The notes beneath the pieces were generated by a model. That model made no database searches, was not told the origin of the DNA, and saw only the letters and a list, made by a program, of their open reading frames with translations. Position numbers and translations under genes: made by a program. This document shows positions 16,243 to 24,203 of a stretch of 34,173 nucleotides of DNA, in pieces (positions within the stretch are counted from its first letter, which is position 1; every line of letters begins with the position of its first letter). The DNA is taken from the NCBI GenBank assembly GCA_900552055.1, contig URYI01000009.1, positions 1 to 34,173 of the forward strand. Reading direction: 5' to 3'. The stretch comes from an uncultured Eubacteriales bacterium. Its GTDB lineage: Bacteria; Bacillota; Clostridia; Christensenellales; QALW01.

Positions 16243-17118
16243 ATGAAAAAAATAAAAAAACAAGTTATTACAATTCTATTGATAGTTTTAGCATTATTTA
16301 TAATATGGGCTGGATCGTTATGTATATTCTTTTATATTTGGATTCATGCTGACGAATGGAATTCAACCTATAAAACAGTCAAGACTCCATATGGTGACAG
16401 CTTTTATATCCAACATGAGATTGATAGCACTAAACTTTCTAAGCCCACCGAAGTACGTTTCCGAGTTTATTATAATGATGAGGAAATAATTTTTTGGCAA
16501 GATATCGGCGGATCGCTGTATGATTTAGATATGGAGAACAGGATGCATATAGTAATCAATATGGCAGCAGAGGGGGAAATAAGAGCGTATGAGTTTAATT
16601 GGGGGATTCTGTATACTGTGGATGACGGTAAAAGCTTTAAGGGAGCGCCTATGATTTCATATATGGAATATTATACAGGGAATGAGGAATTTGCCGAGGT
16701 TTACAGCATGCTGTATGAACAGCCCTTTTATGACGAGCGGTTTAAGGAGCATCTGGATATGAATAAGCGGGAGCTGCCTGATGGTGAGACAGCGGAGTAT
16801 ATAGTGAGTGAGAGTGAAAACAGAGAACTGGCTATAAGCGAAATTGAGTCGCTGGTGGGCAAGGCGCAGAGAGTAAGCCGAGTGGAGACGTTTGGGGAGA
16901 ATGAGAAGGTTAGGCATGCCCGCATGGAATATGATCTATCAGACGGGCGGGTTTTACGAATACGCTATTTTAATAAAGGGGATGGAGAGAATTTAGAACT
17001 GTATGTGTCGAGCGCACATATCCGCGAGGTATATAATCCGGAAGAGGACCAAAGCCCGGAAGCGACTCCCACTCAGCCTGCCCCTTCCTCTCCTTCTCCC
17101 AGCGCCGCTGCGGCATAA
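16243..17118 (+). CDS. Membrane-anchored extracellular protein, putative immunity or accessory
   Basis: 291 residues: short cytoplasmic Lys-rich start, one TM helix (VITILLIVLALFIIWAGSLCIFF), then an extracellular domain with YEFNWGILYTVDDGKSFKG, EEFAEVYSMLYEQPFYDERF, EHLDMNKRELPD and SLVGKAQ motifs. The C-terminal 25 residues are Pro/Ser/Ala-rich (low complexity). A clear paralogue is at 18027-19094 (matching ELGWGIAYTQDGGANFKG, EHLDMDKPELPD, ELLGKAQ) and another is represented by a 3' relic at 14164. No known family. A multicopy, membrane-tethered family inside a toxin array suggests immunity proteins, but a role with the lysozyme gene upstream is equally possible. Confidence 0.72.
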   Translation: MKKIKKQVITILLIVLALFIIWAGSLCIFFYIWIHADEWNSTYKTVKTPYGDSFYIQHEIDSTKLSKPTEVRFRVYYNDEEIIFWQDIGGSLYDLDMENRMHIVINMAAEGEIRAYEFNWGILYTVDDGKSFKGAPMISYMEYYTGNEEFAEVYSMLYEQPFYDERFKEHLDMNKRELPDGETAEYIVSESENRELAISEIESLVGKAQRVSRVETFGENEKVRHARMEYDLSDGRVLRIRYFNKGDGENLELYVSSAHIREVYNPEEDQSPEATPTQPAPSSPSPSAAAA

Positions 17119-17192
17119 ATAAAGCTGCTTAATGGGCCGCGCAAACAACCCTTTTTTGCAGTATTGACTTTGTGTTTTGGGCATGATAAAAT
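17065..17192 (+). repeat. Duplicated gene-end, terminator and promoter module
   Basis: Corresponds to 14164-14287. Both copies run: Pro/Ser-rich gene end, GCGCCGCTGCGGCATAA, AATAAAGCTGCTT, AATGGGCCGCGCAA, a T-tract, GTATTGACTT, a 17-base spacer and a TAnAAT box. The last third (between -35 and -10) has diverged while spacing is kept, which suggests selection on the promoter. Confidence 0.78.
17164..17192 (+). promoter_or_regulatory. Sigma-A promoter of the 17312 gene
   Basis: TTGACT (17164-17169), a 17-base spacer, TAAAAT (17187-17192). It lies just after the T-tract CTTTTTTG and about 120 bases before the chosen start codon. Confidence 0.75.
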
Positions 17193-17311
17193 TATTTTGC
17201 AATAGTAATTAACAGTAAAAGATATTTTCCGAATAATATATTGATACTTTTATAGTGATTAGGCGAACTGAATTTTTTAAAGTCCTGCATACTTTAGGGG
17301 TAATTATAAAA

Positions 17312-17767
17312 ATGAGAAAACATATTTTATTTATCACTTTAGTTATTTTAATTATGAATTGCGGAATAATGGCATGGGCGGATTCGAGTTCTGAATTATC
17401 TGAATGCATCTCATATGAAATTGAACCGAACAGAAGCAATTTACCTGGGTATTATGAGGCCAGTAAATTAAAGGCAGGAATGACTTTAGCTGAGGCTGTG
17501 GATATAATGGGCAATCCTCAGGGCACTTATTCGGGCATAAGCTGCTTAATATATAATTTGCAGAACGGGCAGACGCTTAAGTTGTATTATTATATGGATG
17601 AAAATAGAGAACAATATGTCTGCGATATAAAAATAACCGGCTGGCCATACAGGCTGATAACAGCGATATTTGCGGCAGCTGCTATTATACTGGCCGTTGT
17701 TATTGCTTCAGTTAAAAGCCAAAAACATAAAATGCATAGTGAGTTTGATAAAAAACGTATTATTTAG
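17312..17767 (+). CDS. Exported protein with BamE/SmpA-like fold
   Basis: 151 residues from ATG 17312. An N-terminal hydrophobic signal or anchor (ILFITLVILIMNCGIMAWA) precedes an extracellular domain, followed by a C-terminal TM helix (AIFAAAAIILAVVIASV) and a basic tail. The central 'LKAGMTLAEAVDIMGNPQGTYSG..SCLIYNLQNGQTLKLYYYMD' is the pattern 'Gmt..eav..lG.P....g..i..Y.l.dG..l.l' shared by small BamE/BLIP-like domains, which often act as binding or inhibitor modules. AGGGG lies 11 bases upstream; an earlier in-frame GTG (17255) has no such site. Likely another surface immunity-type protein (inference). Confidence 0.62.
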   Translation: MRKHILFITLVILIMNCGIMAWADSSSELSECISYEIEPNRSNLPGYYEASKLKAGMTLAEAVDIMGNPQGTYSGISCLIYNLQNGQTLKLYYYMDENREQYVCDIKITGWPYRLITAIFAAAAIILAVVIASVKSQKHKMHSEFDKKRII

Positions 17768-17807
17768 GGTTTGCAGGCAGGTACGAATCACACCAGAGAG
17801 AAATAAT

Positions 17808-17921
17808 GCAAATATGCTCATAAGAACATCTATGCGGCGCAGAGCAGATACAAAGAGGCTGACTTTTGTATATGATGAACAGGCGGAATGCCTTGAAATA
17901 TATCCCTTTAAGAGGATTTGA
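17808..17921 (+). pseudogene. Relic of an immunity-type C terminus
   Basis: The frame reads NMLIRTSMRRRADTKRLTFV, then YDEQAECLEIYPF. It resembles YALIRTYETGWG..DGNKITFIYNDFCVTIYN from the end of the 14402 protein. It has no start of its own and lies between two intact-looking genes, so it is probably the end of a deleted immunity gene. The alignment is short. Confidence 0.4.
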
Positions 17922-18026
17922 AGGATAAATATAAGGGGATGCTTAGGACAAGCTGAGTATTAAGTTGGATGTGCTTTGCTTGTATTGTATCTAAATGATT
18001 CTTTCAATACAGATGGGGGCAAGATT

Positions 18027-19094
18027 ATGAAAAAGGCAAAGACGATAGCTGCCGGCATTGCGATAGCTGCAATAATCTTTTTAGTTGTTTATATTATTAT
18101 GCCTCTGGCACTGACTTTTGCAGCAGGACTAAATAGGCGATACAATCAGGATAAAATGCGCCGCAGGCGGACGTATTTTCCTGCCGCCTGTGTCATTGTC
18201 CTTGGAATACGCCGGTATTCCTGCGTCCTCTTCCTTGACGGTCAGAAAAATCCGCCTCGCCTGCGGTCATAGATTTGACAGAAGAGCGCACTGCAAAGGA
18301 TGTAAGGAGTCTAAATGCATACTTGCCGCATGGTTAAAGCGCGCATCGGCGCAGACGCGGCGTGCGCTTCCTGTAAAACGCATTCTATTCTGATTATATC
18401 GCCTATCCGCTTAACCTCCACGGTCTATACTGAAATCATCACCGTATACGGCGACAGGTTTACTTTGCGCAAGCATGAGTGGGGATTGCCCGATGTCAAT
18501 ACACAGTTTGATTTTATATATAATGAGGAAACATTATTCAGCGCTTTAATCAGCACTGACTTTCCGTCTTATTATTATGATTCTGAAATTGAAGATACAT
18601 GGGATGAGATAGTAAACAGCTATTCTAAAGGCCAGATTCGGATATATGAACTGGGCTGGGGCATTGCTTATACTCAGGACGGAGGCGCGAACTTTAAGGG
18701 CGTGCCGCGGGATGAATATACTGACCGTTACCGTGCGGATGAAGAATTTATCAAGATTTATGAAATGCTGTATTGCGAACCGTTCTATGAAAAACGAGTG
18801 GCGGAACACCTTGATATGGATAAACCGGAGCTGCCCGACAGTCAAATGACAGATAAAATGGATGTTCATATACACATAAACAGTGTAGAAGAACTTTTGG
18901 GGAAGGCGCAGATGGCGGCTAATTTGGAAACAGACGAGACGACAGGCCGGATAACCTATTTTACTCTGGAATATGAGCTGGCCGATGGCCAAATATTAGT
19001 AGTAGAGTACAGAAATGAAGATTGGGAGGAACCGCCCGGTTTTTATGTGTCCTCTTTCAGTGTCCGCAGTCCGTATTATCTTAATAAAGAATAA
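18027..19094 (+). pseudogene. Paralogue of the 16243 gene, split by a MITE
   Basis: ATG 18027 opens a TM anchor (TIAAGIAIAAIIFLVVYIIM), which is interrupted after residue 36 by the element at 18136-18403. After the element the domain resumes (STVYTEIITVYGDRFTLR, ELGWGIAYTQDGGANFKG, EEFIKIYEMLYCEPFYEKR, EHLDMDKPELPDS, SVEELLGKAQ) and ends at 19094. Removing the element plus one TA (270 bases) joins the two parts in frame as AAGLNIRLTSTVY, giving a 265-residue protein. An ORF from 18315 covers only the second part and would lack the anchor, so the gene is inactive unless the element is lost. Confidence 0.8.
18136..18403 (+). mobile_element. 268-bp MITE with TA target duplication
   Basis: Including the flanking TA, the ends are 27-base inverted repeats: 18134-18160 against the complement of 18379-18405, 24 of 27 matching, starting TAGGCGATA. 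A TA dinucleotide flanks each side, the mark of Tc1/mariner/IS630-type insertion. No transposase is encoded. Inside are GC-rich hairpins (for example CAGGCGG with CCGCCTG near 18163-18191). It interrupts a coding sequence that is restored by precise removal, which makes both boundaries certain to the base. Confidence 0.87.
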
Positions 19095-19973
19095 AGCGCG
19101 GCGCAGGGGCGCCCGGAAGCTTATGCAAATCTTTTTAATTGCTATAAGGCCGGCCGGTTTGCTTTACGGCGGAATTTTCAGCAGACGGACGCCTGCGCTT
19201 CGGAAAATAATGGACGGCCGCTTGAAAAAATAAGGTTAAGTCAAATACCAAACTGTGGCAAAGTCCATAGCAAGGATATTGCGCCTGTCATTTTCCCAAA
19301 GGCGCGCTGGGGCCGGGAAAGGAAGGACCTGCATTCATGGTATGATTGCCGGCGCAGGCTTAATAAAGCTTTATAATCCGGCCGTTATTTCAATATCCGG
19401 AACGGCATTGCCTTGCCTGAGAAAGGCGGCAGAAGCACAAAAAGCGGATTCGCAGGCTCTGGCGGCGGAAATATGTATAATATATAATAGCCGGGCTTTC
19501 AGCGGGGACAAGAAAAGGTCACGAAAAGGAGGGCTTATTAAAGAAGCGGCCCCCGGTTTTTTTATTAACAGAAATTGACCCTTTCAGAAACCGAAGGTTT
19601 CATAATGGGTTCCATGCTAAAATTGGTCCAAACATCTGACAGACGGCAGTTTTTTATCGGCAATCAAATAAATGATATCCCTCTGGCTAGATATGATATA
19701 CAGCCTTCGCCGTATTATTATATTTCCACTTCGTGAAAATATGATAATAATACCCGTTTCTTCATATGCCATAGACATAATCAATGCTCACAAAGCGACA
19801 GCATACCATAGACACACCCGTTCGGACAGGGAGCGGATATAATTTGGGGCGCCCTTCCATAAGGAAGGGCGCCCCAAGCGGAAGCTGAGACAACTTACCT
19901 TCCGCCTGATGGAACAGTTTTTAATCTGCGCTTTAATTTCCCTAATGCCGGCATACGCGCTTTGGGCAGGCCG
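19095..19973. other. 879-bp interval without a convincing gene
   Basis: GC-rich, patchy sequence up to about 19580, including a 107-codon frame (19255-19578) with no ribosome binding site and no recognisable domain. An AT-rich stretch follows. Two hairpins stand out: 19715-19751 (17-bp stem, 15 matched, apex TTC) and 19844-19877 (15-bp perfect stem TTGGGGCGCCCTTCC, ATAA loop). The second lies 97 bases beyond the end of the minus-strand lipoprotein gene and could end its transcript or stabilise its 3' end, although it lacks a T-tract. Confidence 0.5.
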
Positions 19974-20696
19974 TTATTCTCTAAGGTCGGCGTTCCAGTC
20001 AAAAATAATGCCGGTGGCGGGATCCATTTCAAATTCGTACTTTATATTGTCATAAAATAGTTCTCCCTCATAGCGGCCGCGCCCGTCCCCGCTGGCTTGC
20101 CATAGATGAACGTCATTTTCAGAAGAACCGGGTACTTTCTCCGCTATAATTCGCTTTGCTTGGGCTATTGAAACCGAGGAGCCGCCCAGCCGGTTCAGCC
20201 ATTCCTCGTCCACCTCGTAATCAGCGCCTATAATTTTCCCGCCTGAAACGGCAATTTCAAAATCATAGTCTCCGTATTGAGTTTCAAATTCAATTTGATA
20301 AATTGGTATATCGTTTTCCCTGTCCCGCTGGATTTTTATATTATATGCGTCCTCCCTGGGCACGCCGGCATTTTCAAGAGCTATATCAAAAGCTGTTTCG
20401 TTGCTGATTTCGCCGTTTTCATTTTGCTCGCCCATGCTGGAGGAAGAAGGAATTGAGCCGGACGAAGCGGTAAGGGCGGGCGTATTGGCCGCGGTATTTA
20501 GCGGTTGGGTTTGAGTCGGCTGCGGCAGGGATGAAGAATTAGACGGCTGCCCGGCAGTTTGTCCCAGGCCGAAGGAATATGCCGGAGAGTTTTCCTTGGG
20601 CGCCTCCTGAGAGGGACTGCCGTCATTTGTTCCGCCGCAGCCGGCCATGAGGCAGAATACTGCCGTTATCGCAATTATAAGGAAAGTGCGCTTCAT
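19974..20696 (-). CDS. Lipoprotein with two PepSY domains
   Basis: 240 residues. Signal peptide with lipobox LMAGC (C20 would be lipidated), then a Ser/Pro/Gln/Thr-rich linker to about residue 95. PepSY domain 1 (about 97-157) contains FDIALENAGVPREDAYNIK and QIEFETQYGDYDFEIAV; PepSY domain 2 (about 172-236) contains SIAQAKRIIAEKVPG and YEFEMDPATGIIFDWNAD. PepSY modules are thought to modulate proteases or bind partners at the surface; the substrate is unknown. It overlaps the rarA stop by 4 bases (ATGA, 20693-20696), so translation is coupled and it shares rarA's promoter. Confidence 0.85.
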   Translation of the reverse strand: MKRTFLIIAITAVFCLMAGCGGTNDGSPSQEAPKENSPAYSFGLGQTAGQPSNSSSLPQPTQTQPLNTAANTPALTASSGSIPSSSSMGEQNENGEISNETAFDIALENAGVPREDAYNIKIQRDRENDIPIYQIEFETQYGDYDFEIAVSGGKIIGADYEVDEEWLNRLGGSSVSIAQAKRIIAEKVPGSSENDVHLWQASGDGRGRYEGELFYDNIKYEFEMDPATGIIFDWNADLRE

Positions 20697-22030
20697 TTTT
20701 CTTCTCCCTTATTCTTATGCTGTTTTTTCCATTCCTTTATCTGCTCCAAGCGGGCCTTGAATTTACTTTCCAGCCCCTGCTCGGTAGGCTGGTAATATTC
20801 CCGGCCCAGCAGGGAATCGGGCAGGCACTGCATGTTTGTCAGTTTATCCTGGGTATCGTGGGCATATTGATAGCCTTTGCCGTAATTTAGTTCCTTCATC
20901 AATTTTGTAGGGGCATTGCGTATTACCAGGGGCACAGGCTCGGCCAGCTGAGAAAGGGCGTCTTTCTTGGCTAGGATATAGGCTACGTCCATTGAATTGG
21001 ATTTGGGAGCCAGAGACATATACACAACCGCCTGGGTTAAATTAACTGAGCATTCAGGCATGCCGATAAAATGGCAGGCCTGATAGGCGGCGACGGCTAT
21101 TTCCAATGCGCGAGGGTCGGCCAGGCCCACGTCCTCGCTGGCAAACCGGACTACCCGCCGCGCCACATAAAGCGGGTCTTCGCCCGCTTCCAGCATGCGG
21201 GCCAGCCAGTAGACCGCTGCGTCCGGGTCGGAATTGCGCATGGATTTATGCAGCGCTGAAATGAGGTTATAATGCTCTTCGCCTTTTTTATCATAAAGCA
21301 GGGATTTTTTTGAGGTGCACTGCTCCAGCGTTTCACTGGTAACAGTTACGCTGTCCCCGTCTGTTTCTCCGTTAAGGATGAGCATTTCCAGGGTGGAAAG
21401 CGCGCTTCGGGCGTCCCCGTTGGCAAAAACGGCGACGGCCTCCAGCATTTCAGGCTGAATATTTATATTCTGCTTGCCGAAGCCGCGCGGATCGGACAGC
21501 GCGCGGGAGAGCAATTTGACAATATCCTCAGTCTTAAGGGATTGGAGCACAAAAACTTTGCAGCGGGAAAGCAGAGCGCCGTTGACCTCAAAGGAGGGGT
21601 TTTCGGTAGTCGCGCCGATCAGGATTATGCTTCCCTTTTCCACAAAGGGCAAAAAAGCGTCCTGCTGCGCCTTGTTAAAGCGGTGTATCTCATCTACGAA
21701 AACAATGGTGCGCTCGCCGAAAAGCCGGTTTTCCTCCGCCTGCTGCATAACGGCGCGTATTTCCTTTATGCCGCTGGTAACGGCGGAAAAATCGATGAAT
21801 TGAGCCTTAGTCTGGCTGGCGATTACACGGGCCAAAGTAGTTTTGCCTACGCCCGGCGGCCCCCAGAAAATCATGGAGGATATGCTGTCGTTCTCAATCA
21901 GGCGGCGCAGTATCTTTCCCTTGCCTAAAAGGTGTTCCTGGCCGACTATTTCGTCCAGCGTCTGCGGGCGCAGCCTCTCTGCCAGCGGCGCGGCGGCGTC
22001 ATTTTGGTCAAACAGCGTCTGCTGTTTCAT
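20693..22030 (-). CDS. rarA: Replication-associated recombination protein A (RarA/MgsA)
   Basis: A 445-residue AAA+ ATPase that acts at stalled replication forks with SSB. N-terminal QQTLFDQ resembles a clamp- or SSB-interaction tail. Walker A GPPGVGKT (57-64), Walker B VDEIHRF (DEIH 113-116), sensor 1 GATTENPSFEVN (139-150), arginine finger region ALLSRCKVF, then the MgsA C-terminal tetramerisation domain ending 'MQCLPDSLLGREYYQPTEQGLE'. Length and motifs are normal. AGGAGG lies 7 bases upstream of the ATG. It is the first gene of a two-gene operon with the PepSY lipoprotein, and is divergent from the YjbR-like gene. Confidence 0.96.
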   Translation of the reverse strand: MKQQTLFDQNDAAAPLAERLRPQTLDEIVGQEHLLGKGKILRRLIENDSISSMIFWGPPGVGKTTLARVIASQTKAQFIDFSAVTSGIKEIRAVMQQAEENRLFGERTIVFVDEIHRFNKAQQDAFLPFVEKGSIILIGATTENPSFEVNGALLSRCKVFVLQSLKTEDIVKLLSRALSDPRGFGKQNINIQPEMLEAVAVFANGDARSALSTLEMLILNGETDGDSVTVTSETLEQCTSKKSLLYDKKGEEHYNLISALHKSMRNSDPDAAVYWLARMLEAGEDPLYVARRVVRFASEDVGLADPRALEIAVAAYQACHFIGMPECSVNLTQAVVYMSLAPKSNSMDVAYILAKKDALSQLAEPVPLVIRNAPTKLMKELNYGKGYQYAHDTQDKLTNMQCLPDSLLGREYYQPTEQGLESKFKARLEQIKEWKKQHKNKGEEK

Positions 22031-22097
22031 ATTTTTTCCTCCTGTGGGTTTTCAGAGTTTTCCAAACCGGCAAATTAAGGCGCGCCTTTGCTCCTTA

Positions 22098-22126
22098 TTG
22101 ACTTTGCCGTATATAAATATTATACT
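22098..22126 (+). promoter_or_regulatory. Sigma-A promoter of the YjbR/EVE-like gene
   Basis: TTGACT (22098-22103), a 17-base spacer, TATACT (22121-22126), about 130 bases before ATG 22256. Confidence 0.72.
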
Positions 22127-22146
22127 ATAACAGTAAGAAAAAGCAA
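22119..22146 (-). promoter_or_regulatory. Likely promoter of rarA
   Basis: On the minus strand TTGCTT (complement of 22141-22146), 16 bases, TATAAT (complement of 22119-22124). It overlaps the divergent plus-strand promoter; the two -10 boxes share bases, so the two directions should compete. Confidence 0.5.
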
Positions 22147-22255
22147 GCGGAGCCGGGGGGAGCACAGCCTGTTTTTTATGGCTTTCAGGGTTTTAAATGC
22201 ACGTTTTTTGGAGTATCTGCAAAGCAAATTAGTGTCTGGGCACTGGAGGATAAAA

Positions 22256-23032
22256 ATGAAGAATACAAAAAAGAGAGGCATTTCCTACAGGGAGGATGTG
22301 CTTAAATATGCCGCCGTGCAGTACGGAACCCAAGCGGAATATCCCTGGGCTTCGTCAGCGGATTCTGCGGTGCTGCGCCATAAGGATAACAAAAAATGGT
22401 ACGGGGTTATTATGAATGTAAAAAGAGAAACCCTTGGAATAGGGAGCGGGGGGAAAATTGATATTCTCAATGTAAAATTTGATTCCCTGCTGGCCGGGCC
22501 TATTTTGGATGAGAAGGGAATACTGCCTGCCTACCATATGAATAAGAGCACCTGGATAAGCGTGCTTTTGGACGGCTCTGTAGATCTGGACAAAATTACT
22601 TTCCTGCTTGATTTAAGCTTTATGCTTACTCAGGACAAAAAGCAGCGCTCAGCGGGCCGGGAATGGATAGTACCGGCCAATCCCAAATACTATGACGTCA
22701 AAAAAGCCTTTGAGCAGGATGAAATAATTTTATGGAAGCAGAGCAGCAATATAGCCGTGGGGGATACGGTTTATGTGTACGTTGCGGCGCCCGATTCTTC
22801 CATTTTATATAAATGCGAGGCAGTGGAAACTGATATACCCTGCAATTTTGATAACGGTCAGGTGCGCATGAAAAAAATGATGAGAATAAAACGGGAGCAT
22901 ATCTTTAACAAAGGACAGCTTGGTCTGGAGGTTCTGAAAAAGCATGGGGTGTGTTGGGTGCGCGGCCCCAGGCGGGTGCCCTTCAGCCTAAGCCGGGAGA
23001 TAGAAGATATTTGCGGCAAAAAGGAGCCGTAG
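22256..23032 (+). CDS. MmcQ/YjbR-like domain fused to an EVE/PUA-like domain
   Basis: 258 residues. Start ATG 22256 follows GGAGG at 22245-22249; upstream in-frame codons back to 22088 have no such signal. Residues about 10-125 are a YjbR/MmcQ (CyaY-like fold) module: YPWASSADSAVLRHKDNKKW, YGVIMNVKRE, GILPAYHMNKSTWISVLLDG. Residues about 135-250 (EWIVPANPKYYDVKKAF, ILWKQSSNIAVGDTVYVYV, YKCEAVETDIP) match the EVE/PUA-like layout proposed to bind modified bases or RNA. Its role is unknown. It is divergent from rarA. Confidence 0.78.
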   Translation: MKNTKKRGISYREDVLKYAAVQYGTQAEYPWASSADSAVLRHKDNKKWYGVIMNVKRETLGIGSGGKIDILNVKFDSLLAGPILDEKGILPAYHMNKSTWISVLLDGSVDLDKITFLLDLSFMLTQDKKQRSAGREWIVPANPKYYDVKKAFEQDEIILWKQSSNIAVGDTVYVYVAAPDSSILYKCEAVETDIPCNFDNGQVRMKKMMRIKREHIFNKGQLGLEVLKKHGVCWVRGPRRVPFSLSREIEDICGKKEP

Positions 23033-23084
23033 TGCGGTGCTTATTTTTCTCTGGGCATTGAGCCGGCACAAAATTATAAAGCTA

Positions 23085-23126
23085 TGTGACTTTATCACAG
23101 AACAAAGCAGGGCAAAATGGTATAAT
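23085..23126 (+). promoter_or_regulatory. Crp-type operator and class II promoter, site 1
   Basis: TGTGACTTTATCACA (23085-23099): perfect TGTGA/TCACA half-sites with 5 bases between them. TATAAT (23121-23126) lies so that the operator centre is near -41, where class II activators bind; there is no good -35 box, as expected for an activated promoter. It fires rightwards into 23133-23494, which has no obvious gene. Confidence 0.6.
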
Positions 23127-23494
23127 TAATCTGAATTACGAGGCTGGTCAAAAAAGGCTTTTGCGGTTTCAGCTCGGCGCGGGCGAGGCAAAAACGCCCG
23201 GCGGATTTAAAGAGAGGCTTTTAGGCTTAAAATAAGCTGTGCCGCAAAATATCCGCGCTTTATTTTTTATATGCAGCAGGCCTTGGAATTTTCCGAGGCG
23301 GTTTTAAGGCTTTTGCAGAGTATTTTTAATTGGTTCTGCGTTATACCACAACAGCGTTGTGTGTAAGGAGACATTTATCACGGCGTGTTTTTTGCGTTCG
23401 CGGCGTGCATTTTCATCCTGGTTGCAAGCGTGCGTATTTGGGAGCGCTTCTTTGCCGGGTCGTAAGGGCGGCTTCTAAAGTTCTTAGAGCGTCA
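23127..23494. other. Interval transcribed from site 1, no gene seen
   Basis: No coding sequence is convincing; a 66-codon frame (23330-23530) runs into the regulator's 3' end. A hairpin CCTTGGAATTTTCCGAGG (23281-23298) followed by CGGTTTT might end a short RNA of about 170 bases. The rest has GC-rich patches and could be decayed sequence. Confidence 0.35.
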
Positions 23495-24169
23495 TTAATT
23501 TGCCAGGGCATTGAGCCGGTTTTTATCTAATATTTTTATGCCTCCGCGCGATACCTGCACAATACCCTCGCTTGAAAAATATTTCAGCATTCGTGAGACC
23601 ACTTCGCGCGCCGAGCCCATATATCTGGCTATCTGCTCATGCGTTAATTGAATGATGTCCTGGCCTGTCCGGGCTGTTTCGCCTGATAAAAATATGGCCA
23701 GCCGTTTGTCCATGCTCATAAAAAGTATCTGCTGCATGACCCACATAACATCTGAAAAGCGGCGCACTGCGGTTTCCAGCGCAAAGATTTTTATATAGGG
23801 GCTGCGTTCGGAAATCTGCGCAAATGCCGGCCCGCTTATTACATAGCATTGGCTGTCCTCCTGGGCGTCGGCCAATACTTGAAAGGTAACTGCCTGCAAT
23901 ACGCAGGAGGCGGTCAGCATGCAGATATCTCCCGGATAGAGACGGTAAAGGGTGATATCCCTGCCTGAATCGGACAGCATGTAAATGCGTATGCACCCGC
24001 TTTTTACCAGGATAACTCCTGAGCATTCTTCTCCGTTATGCAGGTGCGTTCCCTTGGGATAGGCTGCGGCGGAAGAATGCCTGACAATATAATCCTGGTC
24101 GGCTGAAGTGATTTTGTCCCAAAAGGGGAAAAACTCTTTAAATACAGGCTCAAAAATGCTTTTTTGCAT
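23495..24169 (-). CDS. Crp/Fnr-family transcription regulator
   Basis: 224 residues from ATG 24169, with AAGGAG (complement of 24180-24185) 10 bases upstream; the frame continues upstream but has no signal. Residues about 25-125 form a cyclic-nucleotide-binding beta-roll (YPKGTHLHNGEECSGVILVK, SGCIRIYMLSDSGRDITLY, YPGDICML), residues about 125-160 the dimer helix, and 170-224 a winged helix (THEQIARYMGSAREVVSRML). The recognition helix carries R188-E189-x3-R193, the arrangement of E. coli CRP that reads TGTGA. There is no N-terminal FeS Cys cluster as in FNR, so the signal is open; scattered cysteines (C49, C59, C83, C89, C108) could sense redox or sulfur. It is divergent from the CoA-disulfide reductase gene with only 34 bases between start codons. 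Confidence 0.9.
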   Translation of the reverse strand: MQKSIFEPVFKEFFPFWDKITSADQDYIVRHSSAAAYPKGTHLHNGEECSGVILVKSGCIRIYMLSDSGRDITLYRLYPGDICMLTASCVLQAVTFQVLADAQEDSQCYVISGPAFAQISERSPYIKIFALETAVRRFSDVMWVMQQILFMSMDKRLAIFLSGETARTGQDIIQLTHEQIARYMGSAREVVSRMLKYFSSEGIVQVSRGGIKILDKNRLNALAN

Positions 24170-24203
24170 ATATAGTAAACTCCTTTGAAAGAGAGGTAAT
24201 TTT

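Noticed and set aside
18315..19094. The 259-codon frame from 18315 as a separate gene
   Set aside because: Its first 30 residues come from the MITE; removal of the element joins the remainder to the TM anchor at 18027, as in the paralogue.
19255..19578. 107-codon frame as a gene
   Set aside because: No ribosome binding site, unusual composition, no domain, in a stretch that looks decayed.
23330..23530. 66-codon plus-strand frame beside the regulator
   Set aside because: Arg/Cys-rich composition, runs into the regulator's 3' end, no start signal.
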